Under the pieces are notes generated by a model that was given only the letters and a program-made list of their open reading frames with translations, ran no database searches and was not told the origin of the DNA. Shown here piece after piece: positions 49,720 to 62,613 of a stretch of DNA of 64,000 nucleotides; within the stretch, counting starts at the first letter, position 1; each line of letters opens with the position of its first letter. A program made the position numbers and the translations under genes. Source of the DNA: Corythoichthys intestinalis (lineage: Eukaryota > Chordata > Actinopteri > Syngnathiformes > Syngnathidae); the NCBI RefSeq assembly GCF_030265065.1, contig NC_080412.1:18652501-18716500 (forward strand). Reading direction: 5' to 3'.

Positions 49720-50690
49720 CGTATGTCTTTTTTAAATTTTCTTATTTTTTTATGAAATCGTTCGATCGCTTTTACCAAGTTCACATGGATTTGACGTCTA
49801 CCGCTGTCAATGGCAGGCAAAGAATTCATTTGTAAAAGACGTTACTGCAATAAAAAAGCAGGGATGTTGTTGACCCCTTTCCTTCGTATCAGTGTCATGA
49901 GTGGTAATTTGACCAAGTTTCCCGTGGTCAATGTAAAAACGGATAATCTTAAGCAACTCTGGTTCATGTGTCGACATCTATGACAGCCAATGAGTTCATG
50001 ATGCACCTTCCCGACTGCTTAAGTAGTCTTTGGTCTGACGCGCCATATGTTATCAAACCATGACTTCGATTGAACACAATATTAACATTACATGGTCTTT
50101 CACGGCGTTTGGTTCATTAGTCAGACGGTGTGATTAGCAAGACATGTACGATAGCATGCAAAGCAAGAGAGCAACTGCAAAAAGCCAACGTTACCTGTGA
50201 CACAGACCTCAATCAAGTCCTCGTGGCTTTATGAAATATGGTAAGGATGACATTCAACCAATTTTGTGTTGAAGTTTAAAAGAACAGAAGGGAGGGAGGT
50301 GTCATGAGTAAACTTGCGAAGTACTAGTTCCTTCCTGCTTCTGTGTATGTGCCACGTCTCTTCCGCTTTGCAGCCACGATTTGTATTTTCTCATGTAAGA
50401 ACGAGCGCCATCTATTGCTCTGGAGTGTACTGTCGCAAACTGTCAATGGTAAATGACTCAAAATTTATCGTGTGGATGAAGAAGAGCTGCACCTGAACCT
50501 GAACAGATGATCGGGTATTTGTCGTTTGGCAATTGTAAATTGTCTCTTCAATTTAGGACTTTTATCATGAAACCTGCCTGAACAGTTTGGGATTTGAATG
50601 GAAAGTAATTCTTCACATGTCATAAGGGCTGTGTTTTAGTTATTTTATGCAGTATTTACTTTTTAAACCAATGTGGAATATACTCTTAAC
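49720..50690. other. Intergenic, no gene recognised
   Basis: It holds two short GGATTTGACGTCTA-like repeat copies (49785..49830, 49965..49995). The 60-residue ORF at 50314 has no family signature. Confidence 0.5.
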
Positions 50691-52416
50691 TAGACTTGCC
50701 ACCCATCCCCCGACATACGGAATCGTTCCGTAATTGGGAATTAAAAGTTGCGTTCCGTATTGAACCGATACGGAACGCAGTTTATTCTGTATTTCACGAT
50801 TGTCCCATGGGGCGACCCAGCGCGACCCGCGGGTCCGGTGGCGGGGAGTGGCGGGTGGCAGTGCGTCCAGCCCATGCACGTCTGTCACACACAAAAAAAC
50901 ACCTCCTGCGCTCATGAGTGACCACTAAGCCAACAATAATGAACAAAAAGGGCAGTAGATATTAAAGACAGCAAGATAGTTATCTGCCCGCCCGCTGCTG
51001 TCTGCCCTACACTGCGCTCCACTTCCGGGTTCGTTGCCTAGTTACCTCGCTCGCTCTGTTCAGCGCACCGCCCTGCGCGTTTTCAAAACAAAAATGTCTT
51101 CTTCAGCAGCAGAAGCTCAGGACACCCCACCTCATCCTCAAAAGGGGAAACGTCTCCAAAAAATACAGTGGAGTGGGAAGATAGAGTCACTGATGATGAT
51201 TATAAAGCGAACTGCAGGCAGGCAGGAAAGTTTTTGCAGCGTCTCACGAAGTGTAAAACAGCATGCTGCAGGGGACCTCCACAAAAGGAATATAAGATCC
51301 CAGAAGAGCCTTCGTCACAATTATTTGTACCTGAAACATCCCCTGAGCTTGATTTGGTATGTTATTATGCTCCTGTATATGGATAACATATAGGCTATAT
51401 TTATATTAACCTTCATACATCTTGCATTGATAGGAGCATAGCTAGACTATTTCAGTTTCTACTATAGTTGATTATTTCCAGGAATGTTGATTTTTTTTTT
51501 TTTAAACATGCATTTATTATTAATCAATATGGATATGGAATGAATCAATATGGAATGAATTTATGTACCCATAAAGAACATCATACTTTGTTACGCTAAC
51601 TAATGCTCCTCATTTGCAATCATTCCTAATAGATTAACAGCAAATAAATACAGAATAAATAGCCCTACTGCGGATATATACAATCTATTGATTGATTGAT
51701 AATGAATTTGACATCATCTCACTCCTAACCTCTAAATTACTGCAGCTGAGGTGACACAGGTATACCACACAGTAAAACGTAGCCAGCCAGAGCTACAATA
51801 GTGCTGACTGTGGACACAGGCTCAATCAGAAGATTTTTATGTGATTCCAAAATGGTGAAGAAAATGACTTTGGGGAGAACAAAGCAAGAGGCACTGTTGA
51901 AACAAGTCCTGGGTCCAAAGGCAGTGGGTGATGTGCTCAAGATCTTAACGCCACCCATCCCATTCTCCGTACAGACCGATGCCTCAAATAAATTGAGCAG
52001 GAAGATGCTTCCCCTTGCTGTCCAGTACTTCAGTCCAGAGTCTGGGCTCACCAACAAAATGCTGGACTTCATAGTTAATGCAGACGAGTCAGCTGCTGGA
52101 ATTGTAGCTCTCCTGGAACATTCCCTTAAGAAATTTGGCTTGTCAATGGATCACGTGACCGGATTCAGTGCCGACAACGCATATGTTAATTACGATTTTC
52201 ACAGCTTCGTTTTCACTTACCTGCAGAAAAAAACAAAGCAATCTGCTGCAAGGAAACTGCCATGCCCACATAGTGCACAATACAGTTTTCTCATCTAAAA
52301 ATAGATACATTTCTATGCATTTTAGGAGTTTTGGGGATGCCCCTTTTTTCCGCATGTAAGGCTTTGGGTACGAGGGGGGCGTCCCTTATTTCTATTTCTG
52401 AAAGGTGGCAACCCTA
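50691..52416 (+). mobile_element. hAT-superfamily element with partial transposase
   Basis: Ends TAGACTTGCCACC / GGTGGCAACCCTA are flanked by CTCTTAAC (50683..50690) and CTTTTAAC (52417..52424), an 8-bp duplication with one mismatch. A plus-strand ORF at 51801..52298 reads LPLAVQYFSPESGLTNKMLDFI and GLSMDHVTGFSADNA, a layout of hAT/ZMYM-like transposase-derived proteins; an upstream ORF at 51034..51393 gives a short Cys-rich start (CKTACC). Much of the catalytic region is missing. Confidence 0.8.
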
Positions 52417-52424
52417 CTTTTAAC

Positions 52425-53560
52425 TATTATTTGTTTTACACAAAATAAAACTCCGAGTAGCACTTTACCATTTACTGAAAGCAAAGCCACTCTACTATAC
52501 ATACGTACTGTGGTCCAATTGCATTTCAGGGCTCAGTCAGCAGGTGGAGTGCACAATGGATGCGTCCTGGTTCATTCCAGGGCCACTTCACTCTTCAACT
52601 CCTTTGGGTGCTCAAATGTAAAATGGTACCCCCATCCTACCCTGATATTATCCACCAAGTTCCAAACATCACCCCGCCCCCTTTTCTAAAACTAACTCAT
52701 TACCTTCTATTGACGGTGATAGAAGTCCAATCCATTTGAACATTCGCTGCCAACCCCTCTTAGTTCAATTGGATTGGACATCTTCTCATGAGAAACTTCA
52801 CAGCTTAATGATGAAAATAGCCATACGATTGCGCGTCTATCATCGTCAATAGCACTGAAAGAGTTCATCATTACACAAAACACACCACTATACTGATTGA
52901 TATGCCAGTATTTCCAGTTTTATTTGAATGTTGATTCTCTCCCTGTCACCCAGAGTGCCTTGTGGTGGCCTTTTGTACAAAATTATTAATAATTACATGT
53001 TTGTTGTCTTATGACCATTTTTTTCCCAATTCAGAAACAGTCATAATGCATCATCACCACCTCATAATGTACAAAAACTGATTTATGTGATTTAATTATG
53101 TTTTTACCATTTTAAACTGATAACCAGCAGAGGTCAAAGTGGGCCAGAACGGTCCGGTACGCCATTCCAGTAAAAGATTCAGGGCCAGAATGGGGCGGAA
53201 CAGTACTTTGATCCCGAAAATATGACGGCAACTGTCAAAACCCCATATTAAAAAAAAACTGCCAGGCTGCCACAAACACATCTTCAAAAAGAAAACAATC
53301 TACAAATGTCAGATCATAGTCTTCAAAACTCTATTGACCTGACACTTTGTCATTCTGTGCGTCATGCCTTACCATAGGGGGCTGAGCTTCATTTAGTAAT
53401 AGTCATTCAAAGACACCATACGGTCATGTCCAAGACGGGTTTAAGCTTGGATTTTTGAAGAAGTACGAAAGCTCTACCGCATACAAACAGGAAGGATTGT
53501 CTCAGGAGTGATTGCATCATTGGCATCATAGTTCGCCACATTTAAATAAAATAAACGCCA
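52425..53560. other. Intergenic, no gene recognised
   Basis: Contains the short dispersed repeat near 52690..52870 and a fish repeat piece at 53120..53230 (GGCCAGAACGGTCCGG). Nothing coding. Confidence 0.5.
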
Positions 53561-53581
53561 ATTGCGCGTTTTTTTTTTTTA

Positions 53582-54101
53582 AACCAAGAATCGAGATTGT
53601 TTTACATCCATATCTATGAAGAATTCGGGGATTTAAGCATTTATTCACAAGAATTTTCAACAGAAAAGCTCTGTTTACGTCAGGCGGCCGCTAGACTCCT
53701 TCGCTAACAGAGTTTCATTGTACTTTGACATATTTATGTGAAATAAACCCTAACTGTACAGTTTCTTTGCTTTTAACCAAGAATCGAGACTGTTTTACAT
53801 CCATACCTATGTAGAATTCAGGGGTTTAAACATTTATTCACAAGAATTTTCACCAGAAAAGCTATGTTTAAGTCAGGCGGCCGCTAGCCTCAGTCACTAA
53901 CAGAGTAGCATTGTACTTCGATATATTTACGTAAAATGAGCGCTAAATGCACGTTTTTTTGCTTTTAACCAAGAATCGAGACTGTTTTACGTCCATATCC
54001 ATGAAAAATTTGGTGATTTAAGCATTTATTCACAATAATTTTCACCAGAAAAGCTCTGTTTACATCAGGTGGCCGCTAGCCTCTTTCACTACAACTATAT
54101 A
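53582..54101. repeat. Tandem repeat, ~193-bp unit, three copies
   Basis: Units begin with AACCAAGAATCGAGA at 53582, 53775 and 53967 (periods 193 and 192). All share CATTTATTCACAAGAATTTTCA-type sequence, AAAAGCT and GGCGGCCGCTAG. The third is cut by the Tc1 insertion at 54102, and a partial unit precedes the first. Confidence 0.85.
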
Positions 54102-55523
54102 CAGTGGGGCAAATAAGTATTTAGTCAACCACTAATTGTGCAAATTCTCCCACTTGAAAATATTAGAGAGGGCTGTAATTGTCAGCATGGGTAAACCTTA
54201 ACCATGAGAGACAGAATGTGGGAAAAAAAACAGAAAATCACATTGTTTGATTTTTAAAGAATTTATTTCCAAATCATGGTGGAAAATAAGTATTTGGTCT
54301 ATACCAAAAGTTCATCTCAATACTTTATTATGTACCCTTTGTTGGCAATAACATAGGCCAAACGTTTTCTGTAACTCTTCACAAGCTTTTCACACACTGT
54401 TGCTGGTATTTTGGCCCATTCCTCCATGCAGATCTCCTCTAGAGCAGTGATGTTTTGGGGCTGTCATTGGGCAACACTGACTTTCAACTCTCTCCTCACC
54501 CCGTGTCGTCAAAATGATAACAAGAACGGGGAGCAAAAATCCAAGAACCACACGGGGGGACCTAGTGAATGACCTACAGAGAGCTGGGACCACAGTAACA
54601 AAGGCTTCTGTCAGTAACACAATGCGCCGCCAGGGACTCAAATCCTGCACTGCCAGACGTGTCCTCCTGATGAAGAAAGTACATGTCCAGGCCTGTCTGC
54701 GGTTCGCTAGAGAGCATTTGGATGATCCAAAACAGGACTGAGAGAATGTGTTATAGTCAGATGAAACCAAAATAGAGCTTTTTGGTAGAAACACAGGTTC
54801 TCTTGTTTGGAGGAAAAAGAATACTGAATTGCACCATACCCACTGTCAAGCATGGGGGTGGAAACCTCATGCTTTGGGGCTGTTTTTCTGCAAAGAGACC
54901 AGGATGACTGATCTGTGTAAAGGAAAGAATGAATGGGGCCATGTATCCAGAGATTTGGAGTGAAAATCTCCTTCCATCAGCAAGGGCATTGAAGATGAGA
55001 TGTGGCTGGGTCTTTCAGCATGACAATGATCCCAAACACACAGCCAGGGCAACAAAGGAGTGGCTTCGTAAGAAGCATTTCAAGGTCCTGGAGTGGCCTA
55101 GCCAGTCTCCAGGTCTCAACCTCATAGAAAATCTGCGGCGGTAGTTGAAAGTCTGTGTTGCCCAACGACAGCCCCAAAACATCACTGCTCTAGAGGAGAT
55201 CTACATGGAGGAATGGGCCAAAATACCAGCAACAGTTTGTGAAAAGCTTGTGAAGAGTTACAGAAAACGTTTGGCCTCCGTTATTGCCAACAAAGGGTAC
55301 ATAACAAAGTATTGAGATTAACTTTTGGTATTGACCAAATACTTATTTCCCACCATGATTTGGAAATAAATTATTTAACTATGTGATTTTCTGGGTTTTT
55401 ATTCCACATTCTGTCTCTCATGGTTGAGGTTTACCCATGTTGACAATTACAGACCTCTCTAATATTTTCAAGTTGGAGAACTTGCACAATTAGTGGTTGA
55501 CTAAATACTTATTTGCCCAACTG
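54102..55523 (+). mobile_element. Fold-back Tc1 element (copy 1)
   Basis: Ends CAGTGGGGCAAATAAGTATT / AATACTTATTTGCCCAACTG between TA dinucleotides. The left ~385 bases are an inverted copy of the right ~385 bases, including the 3' end of the transposase gene. The middle encodes ITRTGSKNPRTTRGDLVNDLQ, ARRVLLMKKVHVQ and, at 54929..55144, [18 protein letters not shown] and [14 protein letters not shown] (Asn and Ile/Glu drifted from SPDLNPIE). The first helix-turn-helix is replaced by the inverted arm. Inactive. Confidence 0.9.
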
Positions 55524-57033
55524 TAACTATAACTACAACTGTATAATATACAACTGTATAATGACAATGACCTTTATGTCAGTAAATTCCGACAAGAAAT
55601 TCTAGCCACTTTCAACCATTGGTAACCAGTGATTTCAGGTTTAAAAAATAACCCAAATGCACTCACTGACTTTTTGTACAGAACTAAAATGAGGTTGAAG
55701 AACAAATCCTACTGGGACGTAACGTTTCATTTGGTTATGGTCATCAGACAACCGAAATGATTTGATCTTTGCTGAACGTGTATGTTCATTTAAACTGATG
55801 CTATTGGTTTAATGAGCAACATTTCTAGTCACTCCAGAGACCTGTGTCTGCCAGATGTCATAAATGTAAATGCAAATGAGGAGAATGAGATAGTAAAGGA
55901 TTGTAAGTGTACGAAATGATGGCCATAAAAACACTGGCTACCCCTGATAGACACCTAGGGTGTTGTAATAATTTCAAAGCTGCTGCTTTAAAATGCAAGG
56001 GACAATCACGGCTTGGTCAATGACAGCTGTTATAAATCCCAATCTTTTTTTTTTTTTTTGAGTTACACTGAGTGATTCTTTGTCACGTCGATAGATGCTT
56101 TTACAAATGTTAAAATGCGTAATTTATTGGAAAACCACCCCGTGTACACGTGACAAGTAACATTAATCTGATTTTTTTTTTTTTTTTTTTCTTAAAGACA
56201 TCTTGTCTGTGGGAGGATTTCACCTGCAATGGAAAACCATCCAAAGTAATTAGATGCAGATTTTCTTTTAATTGAGGCCAGATGAGCATGAATTACAAGT
56301 GTTGTCAAGGACCCATAAATCAGTAGCAGTTGTAAAGACAACCGCAAAGGGCATCTGGAAAACACTTGAACTATCAGATGGAAGGCAAATGTGAAGACAA
56401 ATGACACCGGCACTGGAGGACAAATGAGCCCTGCGGCTGTGGTGGTTGGAAGTGAAGCAGCGATCAGAAAGGTTGTGAGGTTGAGCCGGGGGGGAAGAAT
56501 GATTGATCGGTCTGGCTATTATCGATCCTCTATCAGCTCTATCTGCGAGGTTCAGATTCAAGCTTCCTTCATGCAGGTTTTAAATCCAAGGTAGTGCTGA
56601 TAATAAAAATAATCTGCTGGTGCTATGACATATTGATGTGGGAAAAAATGGTGGTATTTGTGGTTTAAAATGCTCACCTGGGGGTAATTTTCTTCATGCC
56701 TATTTTGTTTTCATACTTGGAGGCTGCATGTGAACCCAACTAAGGTTCATTTATCATTTAATTACATTTTATTAGGTATTTCAGTACCATTAATACGGCA
56801 AGTGACAATTTTATTATAATTAAAAATGGAAAAAAATAAAATAAAATTTGGGTCAGGGGCGGAGCTTGCACCTGTACCTGTAGGGGGCCCAGTTTGCGGG
56901 CGTAAAGGGGGCCAGAAGAGCGAGGGGCTAAAAATCATTTATGAGGATGCCTGGGGCCCTAATAATCTGTTTAGGCAGGCGTACATAGCAGCTGGCAATA
57001 AACTGTGCTATTTTTTTAAATTTAATTTTATTC

Positions 57034-57064
<31 letters not shown>

Positions 57065-58429
57065 CACGAAACAGAAAAAAACAACAACAAATGCTGTATT
57101 GTCAAAAAGATCAAGCCTAAATTAAATCTGTGGTTTGGAGCACATGATGTGATTTGCCATGTAATCCACGGTGAATTGTGTTTTATCAGGTCAAAATCAG
57201 TTCAGTCAGACTTTGCCTGCATTGAAATTCGATTGACTGATTGATTGGTGTGTGTCAATGAAGGGCAAAGAGAAAGACTCGAGGAAACGTCAGAGAGCAA
57301 GAAAAGGCCCGGGGAGGCCAGTCGCAAACGTGGATAAAGCACCACCCCTGATGGGGAAAGAGAGTATTGAATCAGACAGAGACAAATGGACTGTGAGAGA
57401 CAGAGAGAAAGAAATTCAGACATGTGGCTGCTGACCTCAACTGTTTTTTCTACTTTTTTTTTTTAACAGCTAATCAATAGAGGCAATTTTGTGTGTATGT
57501 GTGTGCTACTCTTGCTTGTGCCTCTCCCAATAAAGATCACAAACTGTGACATTACCTCAGTCCATCCTTCCTGCCCCCCAACCTTTGCACATGCTTGGAT
57601 TTAATTTGGAAGCGTAATCTTATAAAAGACGGGAGAGGTCTGATGCACTTAGACTGGCTTAGTCATTGCGCTAAATGGGCAAAGTGGCAGATAAAACATC
57701 ATTGCTGCACAGGGCAACATGGACAACTACAGTTGCCGACACTTCCGAAAAAACTGATAATTCCGTACTGAGGAAACTCTATGGAAATATTTGTCTTCAT
57801 GCACATTTAATATTTATTGAAATGAGGTACAGCCAAATTCAGAGGAAGACTTTGTAAATCTTCGTGAAAGTGGACTCCCCACCGCTACTTTCGACTGTTA
57901 TTGCTTCTTTGGATTGCATATAATAACCGTTAAAGTCTCAAGGGGCCCCAATGTATGATACGGCAAATCTACACATTAAATCGACACTCCCCATTCGTCG
58001 TGCTCCTCCTTGAGAATGCCACAATGTGGCTTCCATGACAATGTCAAAAAAATAGTGGAAACCTTGGGCAGAATGCATGGTTGTAATTGATTGCTAAAAT
58101 AATAAAACATAAACTACACATCTCAGAAACACTCCAAGGACAGTTAGTTGAAACTGTTCTTAGTCATTCAGACTTGGAGGGGAATGTAGAAACAGGGCAT
58201 CCATATGGTGAGAGCTGCCACCTTCTTCTTTAACGATTCACACCATAAAATGAAACAAAGCATTCATTCAAACTGACACAAGGACGTTTTCAAATGTTTA
58301 TGATGCCAAATGACATCTATCCCCAAGCACTTTGGCTTTTAATGGTTCTTTGATGGATTCATATTAGTTGTAAATTCAACAACATGAAATTTTTGTTCTT
58401 ATAGACAAGTTTCCAGAGCGAAATATGGG
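55524..58429. other. Least repetitive stretch, no gene recognised
   Basis: Homopolymer T runs (56046, 56171, 57030), an OG-like repeat piece near 56850..56990 (GGGGCGGAGC, GGGGGCCC) and short ORFs without family features. Unlike its surroundings, 56190..56760 and 57060..58420 look like single-copy sequence and may hold regulatory DNA; I cannot show it. Confidence 0.4.
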
Positions 58430-59810
58430 CAGCGCCATCTTGGAAAATTTGTGCTTCGAACTTACTGTTCAGAAAAAACCTCATGAGTTGCGGTTAAAGT
58501 CAGCAGTGTCTTGACGAAGTTGAACCAGCAAAATCAAGCCAGAGAAACCCACGGAATCTCCAAAAATGGATTCAGCACGACGTAGATGAGACGTAGATGA
58601 GATTTTATGATTGTTCTTATCACTTCGTTGATCATTCGTGGACAAAATTATAACAACCTGTAAGCCTGTGTTGACGTGAGGTATAGATTGATACGCGGGC
58701 CACTTGAGTGACCAACATGATATGAAATTACACATTATATCACATTTGCCGAATGGAGAAGGGTGGGCACGGATTTTGTTTTTACAAGGAAATAGTACAA
58801 GGTATGCACATATTAACAAAACTAGTATGTCATTCTTTTTTATTGCAGATACCGATCGCAATAAAAAAAATATTTGGACATGATTCCATTTCTTGTTTTA
58901 TTTAAAACCGTTGCAAAACAGGTTAATAAATCACAATTTATAAAATTATTAGAAAAAATAGCATACGAGAATGTGATATCAGTCCGAAGAGCTCTGGAGC
59001 AGCTTGAGAGCCTTACAAAACTTTGAGCCGACATTACACAGACCCTTCACGGCCTCCAGATGGGCTTTATCCTGCTGTCATCGGTAATACTAGCTACAAT
59101 AGCGTATCTTAAAGTTGCTGCGGTTAAAAGGCTCGTAGTTGGATCTCGGGATCGACCTGACGTTTGGCCGTGAGCCACTGTCTCCATCCCCAGCCTCTCG
59201 GCCGCCAACGGGCAAAAGGCACATAGTCTCGATATATGTCCATCAACGTACAGTAAGTGAGGAACATCAACTTATCTTCCCTTGCCTAAGAACGTTTTCC
59301 ACCTGTAAGCAAACGAACAAAAAACTTGTAACACTTGCTTTTATGCGTTGACATAATTTGCCAGTACTGATTGGCACCAGGCTAGCAGCAGATACAGTAG
59401 TTGTAGTAAATAATATTAAAGATCATCATAATTACAATCATCATCGTAATAACAAAATCAAAGGCAACAAGTCGTTTCATGCAAAAGATTTTAGTTTTAG
59501 TATTTTTTTGAGCACCGGACACATGAAAATGCAGGGATACCTTTGATAACACAGCGGCAACATGGCAACAAAAACACCCTGTTTTTGTGATGGCAGGAGC
59601 TTGGTTCCACATCTGCCTTCATGAACATGTTGTCCTCCCCCTGTCGTGATGGCAGATGAATGCAGTATTTCCAAATTGTCTGTTTTTAAGGGTTTTGATG
59701 AGTAATGTTACTCCAGTTCCACTGTTGTTTTGAATAGAGAAATTCTAAAACAGAAGTTGCTTGCAGATATAAGAAAGTAAAGCGGAAGTACCTCGGATAC
59801 TTGTCTATAG
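58430..59810 (+). repeat. Dispersed repeat, copy B, interrupted by ~880 bases with 18S rRNA fragment
   Basis: 58430..58605 (GCCATCTTGGAAAATTT..., CCACGGAATCTCCAAAAATG) and 59482..59810 (CACATGAAAATGCAGGG, CTTGGTTCCACATCTGCC, GGAAGTACCTCGG) match the two parts of copy A at 16240..16790. The 58606..59481 segment has no match in copy A and includes an 18S rRNA fragment. Confidence 0.7.
59083..59203 (+). pseudogene. 18S rRNA gene fragment
   Basis: In order: GGTAATACTAGCTACAATAGC, GTATCTTAAAGTTGCTGCGG, TTAAAAGGCTCGTAGTTGG, ATCTCGGGATCGACCTGACG and CCCAGCCTCTCGGC. This is the universally conserved mid-18S segment (GGTAATTCCAGCTCCAATAG onward) with about 10 to 15% mismatches. About 120 bases, so a fragment, not a functional gene. 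Confidence 0.9.
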
Positions 59811-60660
59811 ATCAGGGGTTTCAAACCGGTGGAACGAGGGAGCCAGATTAAGTGTGCCACGCCATTTTTTTGTGGCCCACTAAAGTAAATCATGTGCGTT
59901 TTCTTTTTTTGGCTAAAATACAATTTATGTAAAACTTCTGTGGTCCAAAAATCTGAAAATATTTACATTTTTTTTTTAAATTAAAAAAAATAAATAAATA
60001 AAATAAAGTATATCTTTTATGCTTTTCCTTAGTTATTTATTCATTTTTAAAAATTAAATTTAAAAAAAAGGACAATGTTTGCCATTTCCCCCCCTTTTTG
60101 TTTATTAAAAAATGTAAATATGCAGAATAAAGAAAACTAAATGGATAAAAACACAGGTTCAAAGAGAATATTTGTTTTTTTCCCCATTTTTTTTTAATTA
60201 AAAAATTAATTGTTTAAATTAAATTATTAAAAGTGATTTTAAAAGATATGAAAGGCGGAAGAGTGTTGTTTAGAGGCTACCTAAAAAGAAGATTTATACA
60301 ATTTTGAGGTAAACAATGTCTCTAAATGATTATTAAAATAGATGATTCATTTTTTAAAAATGTTTAGGCAATTAATTGTGGCAATCCAAGTTTACCTGTC
60401 ATTGTCATTTTGTTAAACTTCAATCCCTCTACACTCATTCATACATACATGCTTCAGCCTAATAGTGCCAATTTTATTATTATTTTTTAAAATTAATTAT
60501 TTAATTTATTTATTTTTGAATGAATGAACGAACATTCATTTGCCCCTCCCAGTCAAAATGGATTGGACGTCTCACTCCGTCAAAGGCTGCCGAATGAGAT
60601 AAATATTCATACAGGTTGGACAACATTGGCTGCCAGTCTTCCAGTTCAAATGGATTGGAG
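59811..60660. other. AT-rich intergenic sequence, no gene
   Basis: Long A/T-rich tracts (59960..60260), a GGGTTTCAAACCGGTGG repeat end near 59815 and a short GGATTGGACGTCT repeat at 60535..60660. Nothing coding. Confidence 0.5.
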
Positions 60661-60673
60661 GTCTACACATTAC

Positions 60674-60802
60674 TGGACTGTCTCAGGAAATTAGAATACA
60701 CAATATTCTAATTTTTTGAGACAGTCCTGTGTATATATACAGGACTGTCTCAGGAAATTAGAATACACAATATTCTAATTTCCTGAGACAGTCAGGAATA
60801 AT
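60674..60802. repeat. Two adjacent 52-bp palindromes
   Basis: GGACTGTCTCAGGAAATTAG and its inverse occur twice, joined head to head around CACAATATTCTAATT, separated by TGTGTATATATAC. They look like terminal inverted repeats of a Tc1/mariner element fused after loss of the interior. Confidence 0.75.
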
Positions 60803-61274
60803 TGTCGGATAACACTAAATGACATCTGTTATGGGCATTCAAAAATGCTCATGACAGTGTCATGTCATAATAACTAATGGCAGTCTTAGGGGGTTGCTGT
60901 CAAATAAAGTGTTACCAAATACCATAACTAGCTATTAATGAAACATTTGGATCAGTAACTGAAGAAATAATTAGTTATTATATTACTATATATTATTATA
61001 TTAGTTTTACATCCTTAGCGTTGCAATGCATGCTTGGAGGCATGTTGGACAACAACAGTGTTGACAGCAGGTGGTAGCAGAGGTTGTCTCCCCCAAGGGA
61101 GCAGTGATGACCAAATGAAGCTTCTTGAAGCAATGAAGCTTTGCAACCAAATGGTTCAAAGTTTCATGGTGTTTCATTTGGTCCAATGACAGTTGTTTGA
61201 TGCCGTTGTCAAATAAAATTACCAATTAATATCTTTTGGTGTTAATATCCCATAATACAGTGAGAACAGCTGCA

Positions 61275-61380
61275 GCTTATAGTCCAGTGCGACTCACAAT
61301 GAACAAACGCTGTTTTCGTGCTAAATTTGGTGGGTGGCCGCTTAGAGTCAGGTGCGCCTTATAGTGCAAAAATTACGGTA
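61275..61380. repeat. Degraded MITE piece (GCGCCTTATAGTGCAAAAATTACGG)
   Basis: CAGCTTATAGTCCAGTGCGACT and CGCCTTATAGTG match the body/end style of the MITE at 4613..5091. Confidence 0.5.
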
Positions 61381-61409
61381 CACATTTAGGTTTCAGATTT
61401 TACAAAATA

Positions 61410-62168
61410 CAGTGGTACCTTGACATACAATGCTTTCGTCATCTGACGTAAAATTTGACTCCTCATTTGTCTCGACATATGACAACATGCTTGAAACACG
61501 ACGATGTACGTCGCAATTTTGTTGTTTTCCCACAAAACAAACGCACGGCCTATTTTCTTGTGAGAGAAACCAACGTAGGTCCCAAGAAGGTCAGTGTAGG
61601 TGGTGAAAAAAAGGGAAAAGATGACGGTTACCATTGAAATTAAGATGGAAATGATAGAAAGATATGTGCGTGTTGTGTGCGTCAGTGAACATTCGCGACA
61701 AGTCTATAATCTCGATGTCCTCCTCTGACCAGTGCTCGCTTCGTCAGATTTTTGGTCATTTAAATTTCAGAAATTGTGCAACACAATACGGTTACTGTTC
61801 GCTGTAGCCGACGCCAACAACAACATGAAAAGAGAAAGTAAAAACTCTTCCGCACAGTCTCTCACTCTGTCGTCAGCCACATGTTGCGTTCAGGAACAGC
61901 ATGCAAAACGCAACCGCCACATTAGAATCCGATTGGTTACATTATTATTATTATTATTATTCCGATTTGTATTTACAATTTATCTATTTTGCTATGTGTA
62001 ATAGTAGCAGCAGTATTTATTAAGGATTTAGCGTAGGTTTTTGGGCTGTGGAACAAATAAATTGAATTATAATTTATTCTTAGGGAAAAATCCCGTTCGA
62101 CATACGACCATTTCGAGTTACAAACTAGGTACTGGAACAAAATAAATTCGTATGTAGAGGTATCACTG
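61410..62168. mobile_element. Tc1/mariner-like non-autonomous element, CAGTGGTACCTTGACATAC ends
   Basis: The left end CAGTGGTACCTTGACATAC and right end GTATGTAGAGGTATCACTG are imperfect inverted repeats. It contains an (ATT)n run (61942..61960) and short ORFs without a transposase signature. Confidence 0.65.
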
Positions 62169-62613
62169 ACTTTACGCAAGATCCAATGAGACTAAAACGT
62201 AAATTTAAAACGATCATTGTCAAATCTACTCAAATCAAATCATTGTCTATTTGATAGATGAGGAGACTCATTTTTTTCTTTCTTTTTTTTTTTAAATAGA
62301 CAAACCACTAATTACAAAAAAATGCCATTTACATGTGAAACAAACGCAGATAGACCTTGTTGCTCACAGTCTTGTCTCCACTGAGTGGGACACAAGCAAG
62401 TCAAGTTGCATCGCCTGCAGTTTTCCAGTAACTGAATTACTGTAGTATTATCAAATGACTGCTGTGGAAAGCTTTTACTATCCAAGACCCTTTTAAACAT
62501 TTCTTGTCTCTTGATCTAATTGTAAAATAGCTACTCACTCTTCAGAACCTTGCTTGCATTTTGGTTTCATTACAAAAAAAAAAAAAAAAAAAAAAAAAGA
62601 TTAGTAAGATTTA

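Noticed and set aside
53582-54101. Tandem 193-bp units considered as a coding repeat protein
   Set aside because: No open frame runs through even one unit.
54390-54794. 134-residue minus ORF resembling the right-hand 187-residue ORF at 63204
   Set aside because: Reverse-strand shadow of the Tc1 transposase in both elements.
56391-57434. Small ORFs (67, 99 and 60 residues) as novel genes
   Set aside because: Short, low complexity, no splice or family support.
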